From positions 124,001-188,000 of the forward strand of contig NZ_CP107960.1 in assembly GCF_036077095.1 (NCBI RefSeq): DNA of 64,000 nucleotides, in the 5' to 3' direction. Shown piece after piece: positions 52,666-61,740 of this stretch. How positions within the stretch are numbered: position 1 is the stretch's first letter; each line of letters starts with the position of its first letter. Origin of the DNA: Streptomyces sp. NBC_00376 (GTDB lineage Bacteria; Actinomycetota; Actinomycetes; Streptomycetales; Streptomycetaceae). Below the pieces are notes generated by a model that saw only the letters and a program-made list of their open reading frames with translations, was not told where the DNA came from and did not search any database. A program made the position numbers and the translations under genes.

Positions 52666-53505
52666 TCACCCGCCGGTGGCAAAGCCAGGGAAGAGGGTCA
52701 TGCCACCGTCCACGTAGAGCGTGGTGCCCACCACGTAGTCCATGAGGTCCGAGGCGAGCCCGACGACCGCGTGGGCGATGTCCTCCGGATCACCGACGCG
52801 CCCGTAAGGAATCAGCTGCAACAGGGACTTCTCGGCATCGGGAGTGTTCCAGGCGCTGCGATTGATGGGAGTCCTGATGGCGCCTGGAGCAACTGCGTTG
52901 ACCCGGATCCTGTGGGGTGCGAGCTCCTGGGCGAGCGTCTCCATCATCATCTGCACGCCACCTTTGGAGGCCGCGTAGTTGACGTGGCCGGCCCAAGGGA
53001 TGAGTTGGTGCACCGAGCTCATGCAGATGATCTTCCCGGCAGCTCGCGAGACCTCGGGGACGACTCCCCTTCTCAAGAACTCCTTCGTCGCCTCCCGAGC
53101 GCACAAGAACTGGCCGGTGAGGTTGACGTCCAGCACCTTCTGCCACTGGGCCGTCGTCATCCCGGTGAACGGGGCGTCGCGCTGCAGCCCGGCGTTGGCC
53201 ACGAGGATGTCGATGGTCCCGAACTCCTGGACCATTCGTTCGACCATCGCGACGACCTGGTCCTCCTGGGACACATCGGCCTCGTAGGCCGCCGCGTGCA
53301 CTCCGAACCCGGAGATCTCCTCGACCACCTGCTCGGCATCCTCGCGCCCGGCGACGTAGTTCACGACCACGTCGGCTCCGGCACGCCCCAGGCCGATGGC
53401 CGTCGCCTTGCCGATGCCCGAGTTCGCGCCGGTGACGAGTGCCTTCTGGCCTTTCAGCAGACGCGCGGGGATGACGCCCTGAGGGGCTCCCTGAGTCACG
53501 CTCAC
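52666..53505 (-). CDS. Short-chain dehydrogenase/reductase (glucose-1-dehydrogenase-like)
   Basis: 279 residues from GTG 53505 after AGGAGAA. The Rossmann motif TGANSGIGKATAIGLGRAGA, the NAG motif in DILVANAGLQRDAPF, and the catalytic Ser-Tyr-Lys in ICMSSVHQLIPWAGHVNYAASK are all present. VNAVAPGAIRTPINRSAWNT and a C-terminal VVGTTLYVDGGMTLFPGF follow. It is typical of NAD(P)-dependent sugar or general stress dehydrogenases in Streptomyces. It converges on the GH15 gene with about 120 bases between, so they are not one operon. Confidence 0.88.
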   Translation of the reverse strand: MSVTQGAPQGVIPARLLKGQKALVTGANSGIGKATAIGLGRAGADVVVNYVAGREDAEQVVEEISGFGVHAAAYEADVSQEDQVVAMVERMVQEFGTIDILVANAGLQRDAPFTGMTTAQWQKVLDVNLTGQFLCAREATKEFLRRGVVPEVSRAAGKIICMSSVHQLIPWAGHVNYAASKGGVQMMMETLAQELAPHRIRVNAVAPGAIRTPINRSAWNTPDAEKSLLQLIPYGRVGDPEDIAHAVVGLASDLMDYVVGTTLYVDGGMTLFPGFATGG

Positions 53506-53749
53506 ACCGGTTCTCCTCCTCGACTGGCTGACCTCACGGCCTCGTGTGAGTCGGTCCGACTCCTGCCGACACCGAACCATCCGAAAGCTCAGGCCACACG
53601 TCGGGCGCGGGCAGATTGCGCCGGTCAGCCGAACGGGTCCGGGAACCTGGGGGACATGAGCCCGGCACCCTCGGCAGGACAGGCCTTGCACGGAGTGCGG
53701 GCGGCGTATGCCCGGGATAGGCTGTTTGGCAGGAAGAGATGTTCCACCG

Positions 53750-54206
53750 AGGGCATCACCTCACGGTGCGCTGCGCCGTAGGCACGGAGTTTGTCCGTGA
53801 CGATCACCCTGGGCACCGCCCCGGTCGTTTTGAGGAGCCGGCGGAAGAAGCGCCTGGCCGCGGCCTTGTCACGACGGGCCTGCACGAGGATGTCGAGTAC
53901 CATCCCGTCTTGGTCCACGGCCCGCAACAGGTACTTCCACTCACCATTGATCTTGATGAAGACCTCGTCGAGATGCCACTTGTCACCCGGCCGGGGGCAC
54001 CTCCGGCGCAACGAGTTGGCGTAGGCCTGACCGAACTTCAGGCTCCAGCGGCGGATTGTCTCGTAGGAGACGATCACTCCGCGCTCGAGCATCAGCTCCT
54101 CGACCTCGCGGAAGCTGAGCGGGAAGCGGAAGTACAGTCACACGCAGTGCGAGATGGCCTCCACCGGGTACCGGTGGCCTTTGTACGACGGTGCCGTGGA
54201 AGGCAT
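53750..54206 (-). pseudogene. IS6-family transposase copy 3, nonsense and 3' truncated
   Basis: ATG 54206 leads to SYKGHRYPVEAISHCV, then TGA at about 54137-54139 where the intact motif is HCVWLYFRF. The frame resumes LYFRFPLSFREVEELMLERG, GDKWHLDEVFIKINGEWKYL and VIVTDKLRAYGAAHREVMPS. It is truncated after SVEH near 53750. Its GTGGCATCT site is unoccupied, in contrast to the copy carrying IS110 element 1. Confidence 0.85.
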
Positions 54207-54289
54207 GATCGGCTCCCCTCCCCGGAGATCAACCCAGCCCGACCGTCAATGTGACAGTCCCGTTTGGGCGGCTGCATTGGATGAGACGG

Positions 54290-54695
54290 CGACTGGCTTC
54301 GGTGAGAACGGTCACCAGTGGGTGGCACCCGAGACGCTGTAGGAGACGGGGAACTTCCGGCCGATCAGCGTGGTCACCCGAGCGGCCGTCCACACCTGGT
54401 CCTCCACCCAGCCGTGCGCGGCCGGCCCCTGCTGGAGATAAACGGCCAGCTTCTCCAGGCAGCGCGGGGACAGGCGGCATCGCGACCCGCTCGGACCACG
54501 GGAGGCCAGAGCCTGAACACCGCCCTCCCACCACCGTTGGTGCCACTGGTAGGCCGATTTCAGGCTCACCCGCAGCCGCCGCGCGGCCTCCGGCGGCTTG
54601 ATCCTCTGCTCGAACAACTCGGCCGCCTGCATACGCACCGTCTCCCGGCGCCGACGTCCCACAGCGGTCAGCCCGCCCCCATCCGCATACCTCAC
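54290..54695 (-). pseudogene. IS630-type transposase N-terminal fragment
   Basis: Encodes MRYADGGGLTAVGRRRRETV, MQAAELFEQRIKPPEAARRL, VSLKSAYQWHQRWWEGGVQA and EDQVWTAARVTTLIGRKFPV, the two-HTH DNA-binding half of an IS630 transposase. It stops at SGATHW, and another frame continues briefly before the IS3 element. Confidence 0.7.
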
Positions 54696-54796
54696 ACACC
54701 ACGAGATACAGCCACCACTCCAGGCCCTTCAGGGACTTCGCGCAGATTCACCCCAACGAGCCGAAGTGTCAAGCCCCGGGTTTCGTGGAGGGTGAG

Positions 54797-55717
54797 TTAG
54801 CTGGTTTTCTGGAGTGATGCTGGGGGTTGGGCCGCGTAGTGGGCGGCTTCGTGCTCGGCGGGGGTGACGTGACCGAGTTCGCCGTGCAGGCGCCTCTGGT
54901 TGAACCAGTCGATGTACTCGGCGACGGCGATCTCGACGTCGTTGATGGACGTCCAGGGGCCCTTGTTGCGGATCAGTTCGGCCTTGAAGAGGCTGTTGAA
55001 CGCCTCGGCGAGGGCGTTGTCATACGAGTCGCCCTTGGAACCGACCGAGGCCACGGCCGCCTCGTCGGCGAGGCGTTCGGTGTAGCGAATGGCACGGTAT
55101 TGAACGCCGCGGTCGGAGTGGTGCGTGAGGCCGGTGAGGTCGGCGCCGGTGTGCCGACGGCGCCAGATCGCCATCTCCAGCGCGTGAAGGGCGAGGTCGG
55201 TGTAGAGGCTGGTGGCGACCTGCCAGCCGACGACCATGCGGGAGAAGACGTCGATGACGAAGGCCGCGTAGACCCAGCCGGAGAACGTTCTGATGTAGGT
55301 GATGTCGGCAACCCACAACTGGTTCGAAGTAGTTGCGGTGAACTGCCGCTCGACCAGATCGGCCGGACGGTCGGTCTCCGGAGCAGGGCGGGTGGTGCGC
55401 GGGCCCTTGGCCCGGATCATGCCGCGAAGCCCCGCCTGACGCATGAGGCGTTCGACCGTGCAGCGGGCCACCTCGACTCCCTCGCGGACCAGGGCGGCGT
55501 GGACCTTGCGGGCTCCGTAGACACCGTAGTTGTCGGCGTGGATCCGGCGTATCTCCTGGGTGAGTTGCTCGTCGCGCAGGCTGCGGGCCGACGGCGGACG
55601 GGTGTGAGCAGCGTAGTAGGTGCTCGGCGCGATCGGCGCGTCCGTCTCGGCGAGGACGTCGCAGATCGGCTGGACGCCGAACGTCTCCTTGTACTGGTCG
55701 ATGTAGGCGACCTTCAT
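54797..55717 (-). CDS. IS3 OrfB transposase
   Basis: 306 residues (MKVAYIDQYKETFGVQPICD). The HTH_21 region (YGVYGARKVHAALVREGVEV) is followed by the rve core with WVADITYIRTFSGWVYAAFV (first Asp), THHSDRGVQYRAIRYTERLA (second Asp) and YDNALAEAFNSLFKAELIRN (Glu). The start overlaps the OrfA stop (ATGA). Intact, with all residues present. Confidence 0.92.
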   Translation of the reverse strand: MKVAYIDQYKETFGVQPICDVLAETDAPIAPSTYYAAHTRPPSARSLRDEQLTQEIRRIHADNYGVYGARKVHAALVREGVEVARCTVERLMRQAGLRGMIRAKGPRTTRPAPETDRPADLVERQFTATTSNQLWVADITYIRTFSGWVYAAFVIDVFSRMVVGWQVATSLYTDLALHALEMAIWRRRHTGADLTGLTHHSDRGVQYRAIRYTERLADEAAVASVGSKGDSYDNALAEAFNSLFKAELIRNKGPWTSINDVEIAVAEYIDWFNQRRLHGELGHVTPAEHEAAHYAAQPPASLQKTS

Positions 55718-56040
55718 CGCAGTGGACGGTCCAGCTCCGCGGCGAAGAAAGCCGAGGCGGACTTCAATATCGCGTTCGCCCGCCGCAGTTCCTTCACCTC
55801 CCGCTCCAGCTCCGCGATCCGGGCAGCCTCCGAACTAGTAGTCCCGGGCACGACTCCCTCGTCGATCTCGGCCCGTTTCACCCAGCCGCGCAGGGACTCG
55901 GGGTGCACGTCCAGCTGGTCGGCGATCCGCTTGATCGCTCCGACCCGGCCGGCCGGGTCCTTGCGGGCCTCGATGGCCAGACGCGTCGCGCGTTCACGCA
56001 GTTCGTCGGGGTACTTACGGGGAGCAGCCATGATCGGCAT
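55714..56040 (-). CDS. IS3 OrfA (DNA-binding helix-turn-helix)
   Basis: 108 residues. PRKYPDELRERATRLAIEAR and IKRIADQLDVHPESLRGWVK form the HTH. A leucine zipper follows (AARIAELEREVKELRRANAI, LKSASAFFAAELDR). The stop overlaps the OrfB ATG. OrfA and OrfAB fusion usually regulate and catalyse transposition in IS3. Confidence 0.9.
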   Translation of the reverse strand: MPIMAAPRKYPDELRERATRLAIEARKDPAGRVGAIKRIADQLDVHPESLRGWVKRAEIDEGVVPGTTSSEAARIAELEREVKELRRANAILKSASAFFAAELDRPLR

Positions 56041-56086
56041 CCTTCCGGGTCTTGATGATCTCCATCAAACCCGGGGCGGTTCAAAG

Positions 56087-56190
56087 TCAGTATGTGGTGG
56101 CGGTCGGGTCGGAAGTGGGGTGAGATCTCGGTGAACGCGGACAGGAACCGCTGCGCCCCGCCGATGCTGCGGAATCCTTTCATCGCGCGT
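56087..56190 (-). pseudogene. IS6 transposase C-terminal scrap
   Basis: The minus strand encodes RAMKGFRSIGGAQRFLSAFT and EISPHFRPDRHH, the last part of IS6-type transposases as at 13750-13805. The IS3 element inserted right beside it. Confidence 0.7.
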
Positions 56191-56237
56191 GAGTTCGAAC
56201 AGCAACTGATCACGTCACCTACGGTGTCACTCGTTGC

Positions 56238-56787
56238 ATGAAACCCGCTGTCCACTCCCGGGGATCAACCTCAGTTGTCTACGTCGCCTTCGTCGTGGAC
56301 ACGTTCTCCCGCCGGATCGTTGGGTGGTCCGCCGCCACGTCGAAGGAGACCAGGCTCGTCCTGGACGTTTTGGAGATGGCTCTGTGGCAACGCGACCGGG
56401 ACGGATTCCCCCACACGGCAAGCGAGTTGATACATCACTCGGACGCCGGGTCGCAATATACGAGCTTCCGGCTTGCCGTGCATCTGGACGCCGTGGGCAT
56501 CGCTGCTTCGATCGACTCGGTCGGTGACGCCTACGACAACGCCCTCATGGAGTCCGCGATCGGACTCTTCGAAACCGAGCTGATCAAACCCGGCTGGCCC
56601 TGGAGGACACTTTCCCAAGTCGAACTCGCGACGGCCGAGTGGGTCGACTGGCACTGCCACCGCCGACTCCACGGTGAAATAGGGCACATCCCACCCATCG
56701 AATACGAGACCAACCACTACCTCACCACCGCGAAACTCCAGGTCACAACAACAAGCTGATATCTCTACCGAACCCGGGGCGGTTCAT
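56238..56787 (+). pseudogene. IS3 OrfB C-terminal fragment with one terminal repeat
   Basis: The reading frame VVYVAFVVDTFSRRIVGWSA, LIHHSDAGSQYTSFRLAVHL and YDNALMESAIGLFETELIKP (Asp and Glu) runs to a stop at 56759. The end CCCGGGGCGGTTCA lies at 56773-56787 and matches the IS3 end at 56070-56083. OrfA and the first half of OrfB are gone. Confidence 0.85.
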
Positions 56788-56939
56788 ACCACTGGGCGTA
56801 GATTCCTGCGATGGACCATGCCTTCGCTGTTGAGAAAATGACCGAGTTCCTGGATGTTGCCGACGGGCATCTAAAACCGCGACGACGAGGTTGCAGGGAA
56901 AACAGATTCTTGAAGCCGTTCACTGCGGTTCCGCTTTAG
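56788..56939 (+). other. Start of an interrupted gene
   Basis: ATG 56812 opens MDHAFAVEKMTEFLDVADGH LKP in good coding style before sequence degrades and ISB copy 3 begins at 56940. The family is not recognised. Confidence 0.3.
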
Positions 56940-58337
56940 TACTGCAACGGTGTTTGTCGTGACGGGTGGTCAGTCGGTGGGGCGTGGCCTCGTTGTTTGT
57001 AGTGGCTGGTTCGGGCTTGGTGTTGTCGTTTTCGGCGCCAGGTCGACCAGTGCAGGATGTGGTCGACGGGTGCGTGCCGTCGGTTGGTGAGGCGGTGGAT
57101 CAGGCGTCTGATCTCGGCGAGGCTGAGGTGGATGAGCTGGGAGGATCCGTTTCTGCTTTCCCGGTGTCGAGCTGGCGGGCCCGCAGGACGGTGAGGCAGG
57201 CGTGGGCGGCCATGGCCAGGGTGATGTGGCGGTGCCAGCCGGGGTAGCGGCGGACCTGGTAGTCGTCCAGGCCGCACTCCTGCTTCGCGGTCTGGAAGCA
57301 TTCCTCGATCGCCCAGCGGCTCCCGGCGATGTGGATCAGCTCGTCCAGGGTGGCGTCGGCCGGGCCGTAGGCGATGTAGTAGGAGAGCTCTTGGGGACGG
57401 GCAACGCTGCGACGGGCGATCACCCAATGCCGGCGGTCGGGCCGGTGCCAGGGGCGGACTTCGACGCGTGCCCAGTCATAGACGCGGGGCCCGTGGGAGC
57501 CCTGGCCGCACGAGCGGCGTTTCCATTTCTGCCGGGGCAGGGCGGGAAATAGATCGCTCACGGGGTGGTCGATGGCCCAGCGGGTGACGACCGTGTCGTG
57601 GCGGGTGGTGGCCATGACGTGGAAGACGTCCGCCTGTTCCAGCTCAGAGCGCCAGCCCTTGCTGTAGCCGTAGCCGGCATCTGCGGTCACCCAGCGGAAC
57701 GGGATCTTGCCGGCGATCGCGCGGCGGACCATCTCCTTGGCCATCGCCACCTTCGTCGCGAAGCCGACCTCGTCGTCAATGCCGGCCCGGCGGCACCGCT
57801 CTCGGTCGTCCGTCCAGGAGGCAGGCAGATACAGACGGCGGTCGATCAGCGTTCGTCCGAGCGGGGCCGCATAGGCGAGGAAGACACCGACCTGGCAGTT
57901 CTCCGTGCGGCCCGCGGTGCCGGAGTACTGCCGTTGCACCCCGGCCGAACCGGTGCCCTTCTTCAGGAAGCCGGTGTCGTCCACGATCAGCACCGCACCA
58001 GGATCGCCGAGATGCTCGACCACGTAGTCACGCACATCGTCCAGAACCTCGTCGGCGTCCCACTCGATCCGGTTCAACAGCCGGTGGATGCGGTCCGGAC
58101 CTGCGTGGCCGGCTTCTTCGGCCAGCGTCCAGCCGTTCTTCCGCTGCAACGGGGCTACGAGTCCCCGCATATAGGCAAGAGCTGACTCACGAGGCTCCGA
58201 TCTGCCGAATCGGTGAAGAAACCGCCCTTGCACCGCACCCAACTCACCGGCCCACGACCTGACCTCAGCAAGATCCCCACCCATGACAACACCAACGATC
58301 GACCTGCCTACCCGTCACAGCAAACACCGTTGCAGTA
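56940..58337 (-). mobile_element. ISB copy 3
   Basis: 1398 bp with the same ends as copies 1 and 2. The flanks are TTAG (56936-56939 and 58338-58341), so the target is YTAG rather than strictly CTAG. The right TTAG is shared with the next IS5 element. Confidence 0.94.
57100..58284 (-). CDS. IS701-family transposase (ISB copy 3)
   Basis: 394 residues, identical to the products at 19116-20300 and 22482-23666. All DDE motifs are present. Three such copies inside 40 kb indicate very recent activity or gene conversion. Confidence 0.93.
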   Translation of the reverse strand: MGGDLAEVRSWAGELGAVQGRFLHRFGRSEPRESALAYMRGLVAPLQRKNGWTLAEEAGHAGPDRIHRLLNRIEWDADEVLDDVRDYVVEHLGDPGAVLIVDDTGFLKKGTGSAGVQRQYSGTAGRTENCQVGVFLAYAAPLGRTLIDRRLYLPASWTDDRERCRRAGIDDEVGFATKVAMAKEMVRRAIAGKIPFRWVTADAGYGYSKGWRSELEQADVFHVMATTRHDTVVTRWAIDHPVSDLFPALPRQKWKRRSCGQGSHGPRVYDWARVEVRPWHRPDRRHWVIARRSVARPQELSYYIAYGPADATLDELIHIAGSRWAIEECFQTAKQECGLDDYQVRRYPGWHRHITLAMAAHACLTVLRARQLDTGKAETDPPSSSTSASPRSDA

Positions 58338-58341
58338 TTAG

Positions 58342-59205
58342 CCCGTGTCCTATGTGGTGATCACTCGTTGAGCTGTTCATGGGGCGGGATACGTGGAGTT
58401 GGATTGTTCCGGACGGGCTGTGGGAGATCGCGAAGCCGTTGATCCCACCATCGAGGGTGCGTCCGCAGGGCGGCGGGACGCAGGACACGCCTGATGAGAC
58501 GCTGTTCGCGGCTATCGTCTACGTGCTGGTGAGCGGGTGTGCCTGGCGGGCTCTGCCTCCGTGTTTCGGGGTCTCGAAGTCGACTGCACACCGGCGCTTC
58601 ACCATCTGGTCCAGGGCCGGTGTCTGGGGCCGGCTGCACGAGGCGGTGCTCGACCGCATCGACGAGTGCGGCTTGCTCGACGTGACCCGCGTGGTCCTGG
58701 ACTCCGCCCACGTACGGGCCAAAAAGGGGGCGAACTCACAGGCCCCAGCCCCGTGGACCGGGGTAAACCGGGTTCCAAGATGCACGTCCTGTCGGACGCG
58801 AACGGACTGCCCCTGGTCGTCGGCGTCTCCGCCGCCAACACCCACGACAGCCAGGGTCTGAAGCCCATGGTGGCCGGTCTCCAAACGAGACACGACCCTC
58901 ACCGCGGCTGGCACTACAGACCCGGCAAGCTTCACGCCGACAAGGCTTACGACATCCCCGACCTGCGGAAATGGCTGCGCGGTAAACGTATAGGCGTCCG
59001 CATAGCACGCAAAGGAATCGAATCCAGCGAACGGCTCGGACGCCGCAGATGGGTCATCGAACGCACCATGTCGTGGCTGACCGGCTACCGCCGACTCAAC
59101 CACCGCTACGAACGCCACCCTCGCAACTACCTGGCCTTCCTCGGCCTCGCCGCCGCCCTCTGCTGCTACAAACGACTCGCCCGACTCACCACATAGGACA
59201 CGGTC
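58342..59205 (+). mobile_element. IS5-family (IS427-type) element
   Basis: Ends are CCGTGTCCTATGTGGTGA and its inverse. TTAG lies on both sides (58338-58341 and 59206-59209). It abuts ISB copy 3 through the shared TTAG. Confidence 0.85.
58379..59196 (+). CDS. IS5-family transposase with probable programmed frameshift
   Basis: The first frame (MGRDTWSWIVPDGLWEIAKP, LVSGCAWRALPPCFGVSKST) ends the DUF4096 part with VVLDSAHVRAKKG (first Asp). The frame shift occurs on AAAAAGGGGG at about 58721-58730. The second frame gives GKPGSKMHVLSDANGLPLVV, LHADKAYDIPDLRKWLRGKR (second Asp) and RRWVIERTMSWLTGYRRLNH (Glu). The overlapping frames share the run, so a -1 or +1 slip makes the full enzyme. No other damage. 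Confidence 0.85.
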
Positions 59206-59328
59206 TTAGTCGGACCCCATTCCAGTGAACTAGAGAAAACAAGTGGCCTGACATCCGTCAGGGTACTGAGTATGCGAATACATTGAAATGGAGATGTATG
59301 ACGATGAGTGAAGACTTAAGGAGCGAGC

Positions 59329-60816
59329 ATGGCGGCGGCACAACAGGCCACTCCGATCACGCCTCAGGTGGCCATGACCCTGGCCGCCATCGCGGCAACT
59401 GGAGCGACTCCGCGTCCGTCGGGGGAGACCCTGCAAGCCCAGACCGAGCGGATCAAGCTCGGCATCTCCCGGCAGTTCTCCAACTCCCCCCTGACGAAAA
59501 ACTGGACACCGACGTGGCTCGCGCTGAGCCCGGACAACGCGAACATGGCGTACATCGCCAAGAACAACGACGGCTCGAACCAGTTTGCCGTGGTCGTCCG
59601 CGGGACAATCGCCAGCGTGACCGACATTCTCGAAGACCTCGATGTCGGCACGGTGGTGCCGTTCACCGCCAGCGGGTCGACGTCCCCCGTCTCCGTGTCG
59701 AAGGGGGCGATGGACGCCTTCACTCAGGTCGTCGACATGCGTTCGCTCAGCGCCGGTTCCAATCTCGTGCAGGCGCTCGCCGGCCTCTTGACGGGGATTC
59801 CGCAGCCGACGGTCTACGTAATCGGTCACAGCCTGGGTGGTTGCATCGCGAACATGGTCGCGCTGTACCTGAAGGCACAGACCTGGCAGCAAAGCCAGCC
59901 TCAGTTCGGGGTGGTCACCTTCGCGGCACCCACCGCCGGTCTGCAGAGCTTCGCCGACTACCTCACCTCCCAGTTCGAGAGCATGAACCAGCGCTACGTC
60001 AACGCCTACGACGTGGTGCCGCTGGCCTGGGCCGATCTCCCCACCGCGGAGAGCTGGTACCCGGATCCCGGACCAGCGGCAACTCTCGAGGTGAAGGCGC
60101 TCCTCGGGTCGATCGCAGCTCTGCGCGGGAACAACGTCTACGTCCAGCCTGGCACTGCCGTCAGCAAGAACACCGACTACATGGTCCGCGACGACAATTT
60201 GGTCAAGGCCTCGGTTGAGGATTTCCTGGGCCAGGTCGCATTTCAGCATGCCAACTCCACCTACCTCAGACTGCTGGACGCGCCCGTCCTCTCCGGGCCG
60301 CCGGTGGTGACCGGCGTGCTCCCCAGCTTCGGCGCATCGGGCACACAGGTCACTATCAAGGGCCGCGACTTCAGCAAGGATTGCAACGTCGACTTTGGCC
60401 CCGTCCCGTGCCAGAAACCACCCACGTTCAACCCTGACGGCACCATCACTGCCGAGGTGCCCGACGGGACCGGCATCGTCAACGTGTATGTCACCAACCC
60501 CCTGGGCACCTCCCCGGCAGTCCCGCTCGGGCAGTTCGCCTACGGCGGGCCCGAACCCGTGGCGGTCACCGGCATCACACCGGACAGGGGCAAGGCCAAC
60601 GACTCGGTCACTATCTCCGGCGCGGGCTTCGCGAAAGGCGCCTCCGTGTATTTCGGGAAGAACGCCTCGCCATCCGTCCAGGTCGACTCGGACAAGATCG
60701 TCGCCAAAGCACCCCCGTCGGGCAAGGCTACGAGCACGACCGTGGACATCACCGTGACCGTGAACGGCTACTCGTCCCCCACCAGTCCAGCCGACGAGTT
60801 CACCTACACCGGGTGA
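59329..60816 (+). CDS. Class 3 lipase-like protein with two IPT/TIG domains
   Basis: 495 residues from ATG 59329 after AAGGAG. Residues 60-330 are an alpha/beta-hydrolase of the fungal-lipase type, with the nucleophile elbow VYVIGHSLGGCIANMVALYL at about 163-182 and an Asp in NAYDVVPLAW. Two IPT/TIG Ig-like domains follow (PVVTGVLPSFGASGTQVTIK GRDF and AVTGITPDRGKANDSVTISG AGF). No signal peptide is evident; the N-terminus is Ala/Thr-rich. It may be exported by a non-Sec route or be intracellular. Cargo between IS elements. Confidence 0.85.
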   Translation: MAAAQQATPITPQVAMTLAAIAATGATPRPSGETLQAQTERIKLGISRQFSNSPLTKNWTPTWLALSPDNANMAYIAKNNDGSNQFAVVVRGTIASVTDILEDLDVGTVVPFTASGSTSPVSVSKGAMDAFTQVVDMRSLSAGSNLVQALAGLLTGIPQPTVYVIGHSLGGCIANMVALYLKAQTWQQSQPQFGVVTFAAPTAGLQSFADYLTSQFESMNQRYVNAYDVVPLAWADLPTAESWYPDPGPAATLEVKALLGSIAALRGNNVYVQPGTAVSKNTDYMVRDDNLVKASVEDFLGQVAFQHANSTYLRLLDAPVLSGPPVVTGVLPSFGASGTQVTIKGRDFSKDCNVDFGPVPCQKPPTFNPDGTITAEVPDGTGIVNVYVTNPLGTSPAVPLGQFAYGGPEPVAVTGITPDRGKANDSVTISGAGFAKGASVYFGKNASPSVQVDSDKIVAKAPPSGKATSTTVDITVTVNGYSSPTSPADEFTYTG

Positions 60817-61175
60817 CACCGGAGTCGGTCAGCTCACTGGTCCCGGACAGCGGTCGCCCCGCGGTCCGGGACCACATCGCGTCCGTGAGCCCAGTGGCCC
60901 GAACACCGCTTCGCCATCGAAGGGCGGCCGCGGCCTGGGCCGCACGCTCGCCCAGCAACTGGCCGACACAGGCGAGAACGCGGTCGACGGCACTGTCATG
61001 TTGGCTGACCGGGTGGGATGCCTGGATTGTTCCCGCTCTGCGGGGGCGTAGAAGTCCTGCGGGGCCGACGCTGAAGCGGTAGTGACGAGTACTGCCGGAG
61101 ATCAGGACCAGTACACGGCGTGAGTCGGGCCCGACCCGCAGCCCAGGAACGGGGCTGGGGTCGTTGTCATGCCGG
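60817..61175. other. Region with no confident gene
   Basis: A plus-strand frame near 60915-61050 reads RPRPGP and LAQQLADTGENAVDG-type sequence, vaguely like an IS110 N-terminal piece, but too short to assign. No other coding signal. Confidence 0.3.
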
Positions 61176-61723
61176 GGAGGTACCGTCGGAGTCCCGGTGG
61201 GCCTTGCGTATCCGGGCCGCGAGCCGCTCATCGGCGGCCTGCCGGGCCGCGCGGGCCGGGGCGGTGCGGCGCCAGTAAGAAACCCGAGCGGGCGATGCCG
61301 CAGAGCCGCTTGACGCCGAACCGGCGCTGGTGATCCTCAACGAACTGGCAGCGGTTCACCAGCGCGTCTCTCCCGCGAAATACCGGGCCGCCTTGCGGAG
61401 GATGTCCCGCTCCTCCTCCAGCTCGCGGATCCTCTTCCTCGCGGCGGCCAGCTCCGCCTGAACCCCGTCACCATCAGGCCGCGGCGCCGCCGCAGGTGTG
61501 GAGTGAGCGCCGGACCGGCGTCCGTCAGCGGCCCGGATCCAGTTCCGCAGCGTCTCGGTGTTCACTCCGAGGTCGGTGGCGACCGACTTGATCGTCGCTC
61601 CCGGACGGGACCGATACAGCGCGACCGCGTCCGCCTCGAACTCGGCGGGGTAGTGCTTCATCCCCACAGGGACTCCGTTCTCCTGGACCATCAAGATCCA
61701 AGTCTCTCCGGTGTCCAAAAACC
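61176..61723 (-). mobile_element. IS3-family relic (OrfA plus start of OrfB)
   Basis: The outer end, TGACCCTGGTTTTTGGACACC on the minus strand, lies at about 61708-61728. OrfA is complete (61356-61661) and the first part of OrfB (61376 downwards, VNRCQFVEDHQRRFGVKRLC) decays into frameshifted sequence near 61180. The same end, in opposite orientation, starts the IS3 copy at 62828. Confidence 0.75.
61356..61661 (-). CDS. IS3 OrfA (copy on minus strand)
   Basis: 101 residues from ATG 61661 (MKHYPAEFEADAVALYRSRP). The HTH (IKSVATDLGVNTETLRNWIR) and a leucine-zipper region (LAAARKRIRELEEERDILRK) are complete. OrfB beyond is degenerate, so the protein can only act as a regulator or be silent. Confidence 0.8.
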   Translation of the reverse strand: MKHYPAEFEADAVALYRSRPGATIKSVATDLGVNTETLRNWIRAADGRRSGAHSTPAAAPRPDGDGVQAELAAARKRIRELEEERDILRKAARYFAGETRW

Positions 61724-61740
61724 AGGGTCAGGGCCCGACA

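Larger units (their letters stand above)
54767..56083 (-). mobile_element. IS3-family element (intact)
   Basis: 1317 bp with inverted ends TGTCAAGCCCCGGGTTTCGT and, inverted, TGAACCGCCCCGGGTTTGAT. AAG is duplicated on both sides (54764-54766 and 56084-56086), the 3-bp target duplication of IS3. Confidence 0.9.

Noticed and set aside
59230..60819. Long minus-strand frame (529 codons) opposite the lipase
   Set aside because: Shadow of the lipase-TIG gene, with no recognisable domain and no start signal.
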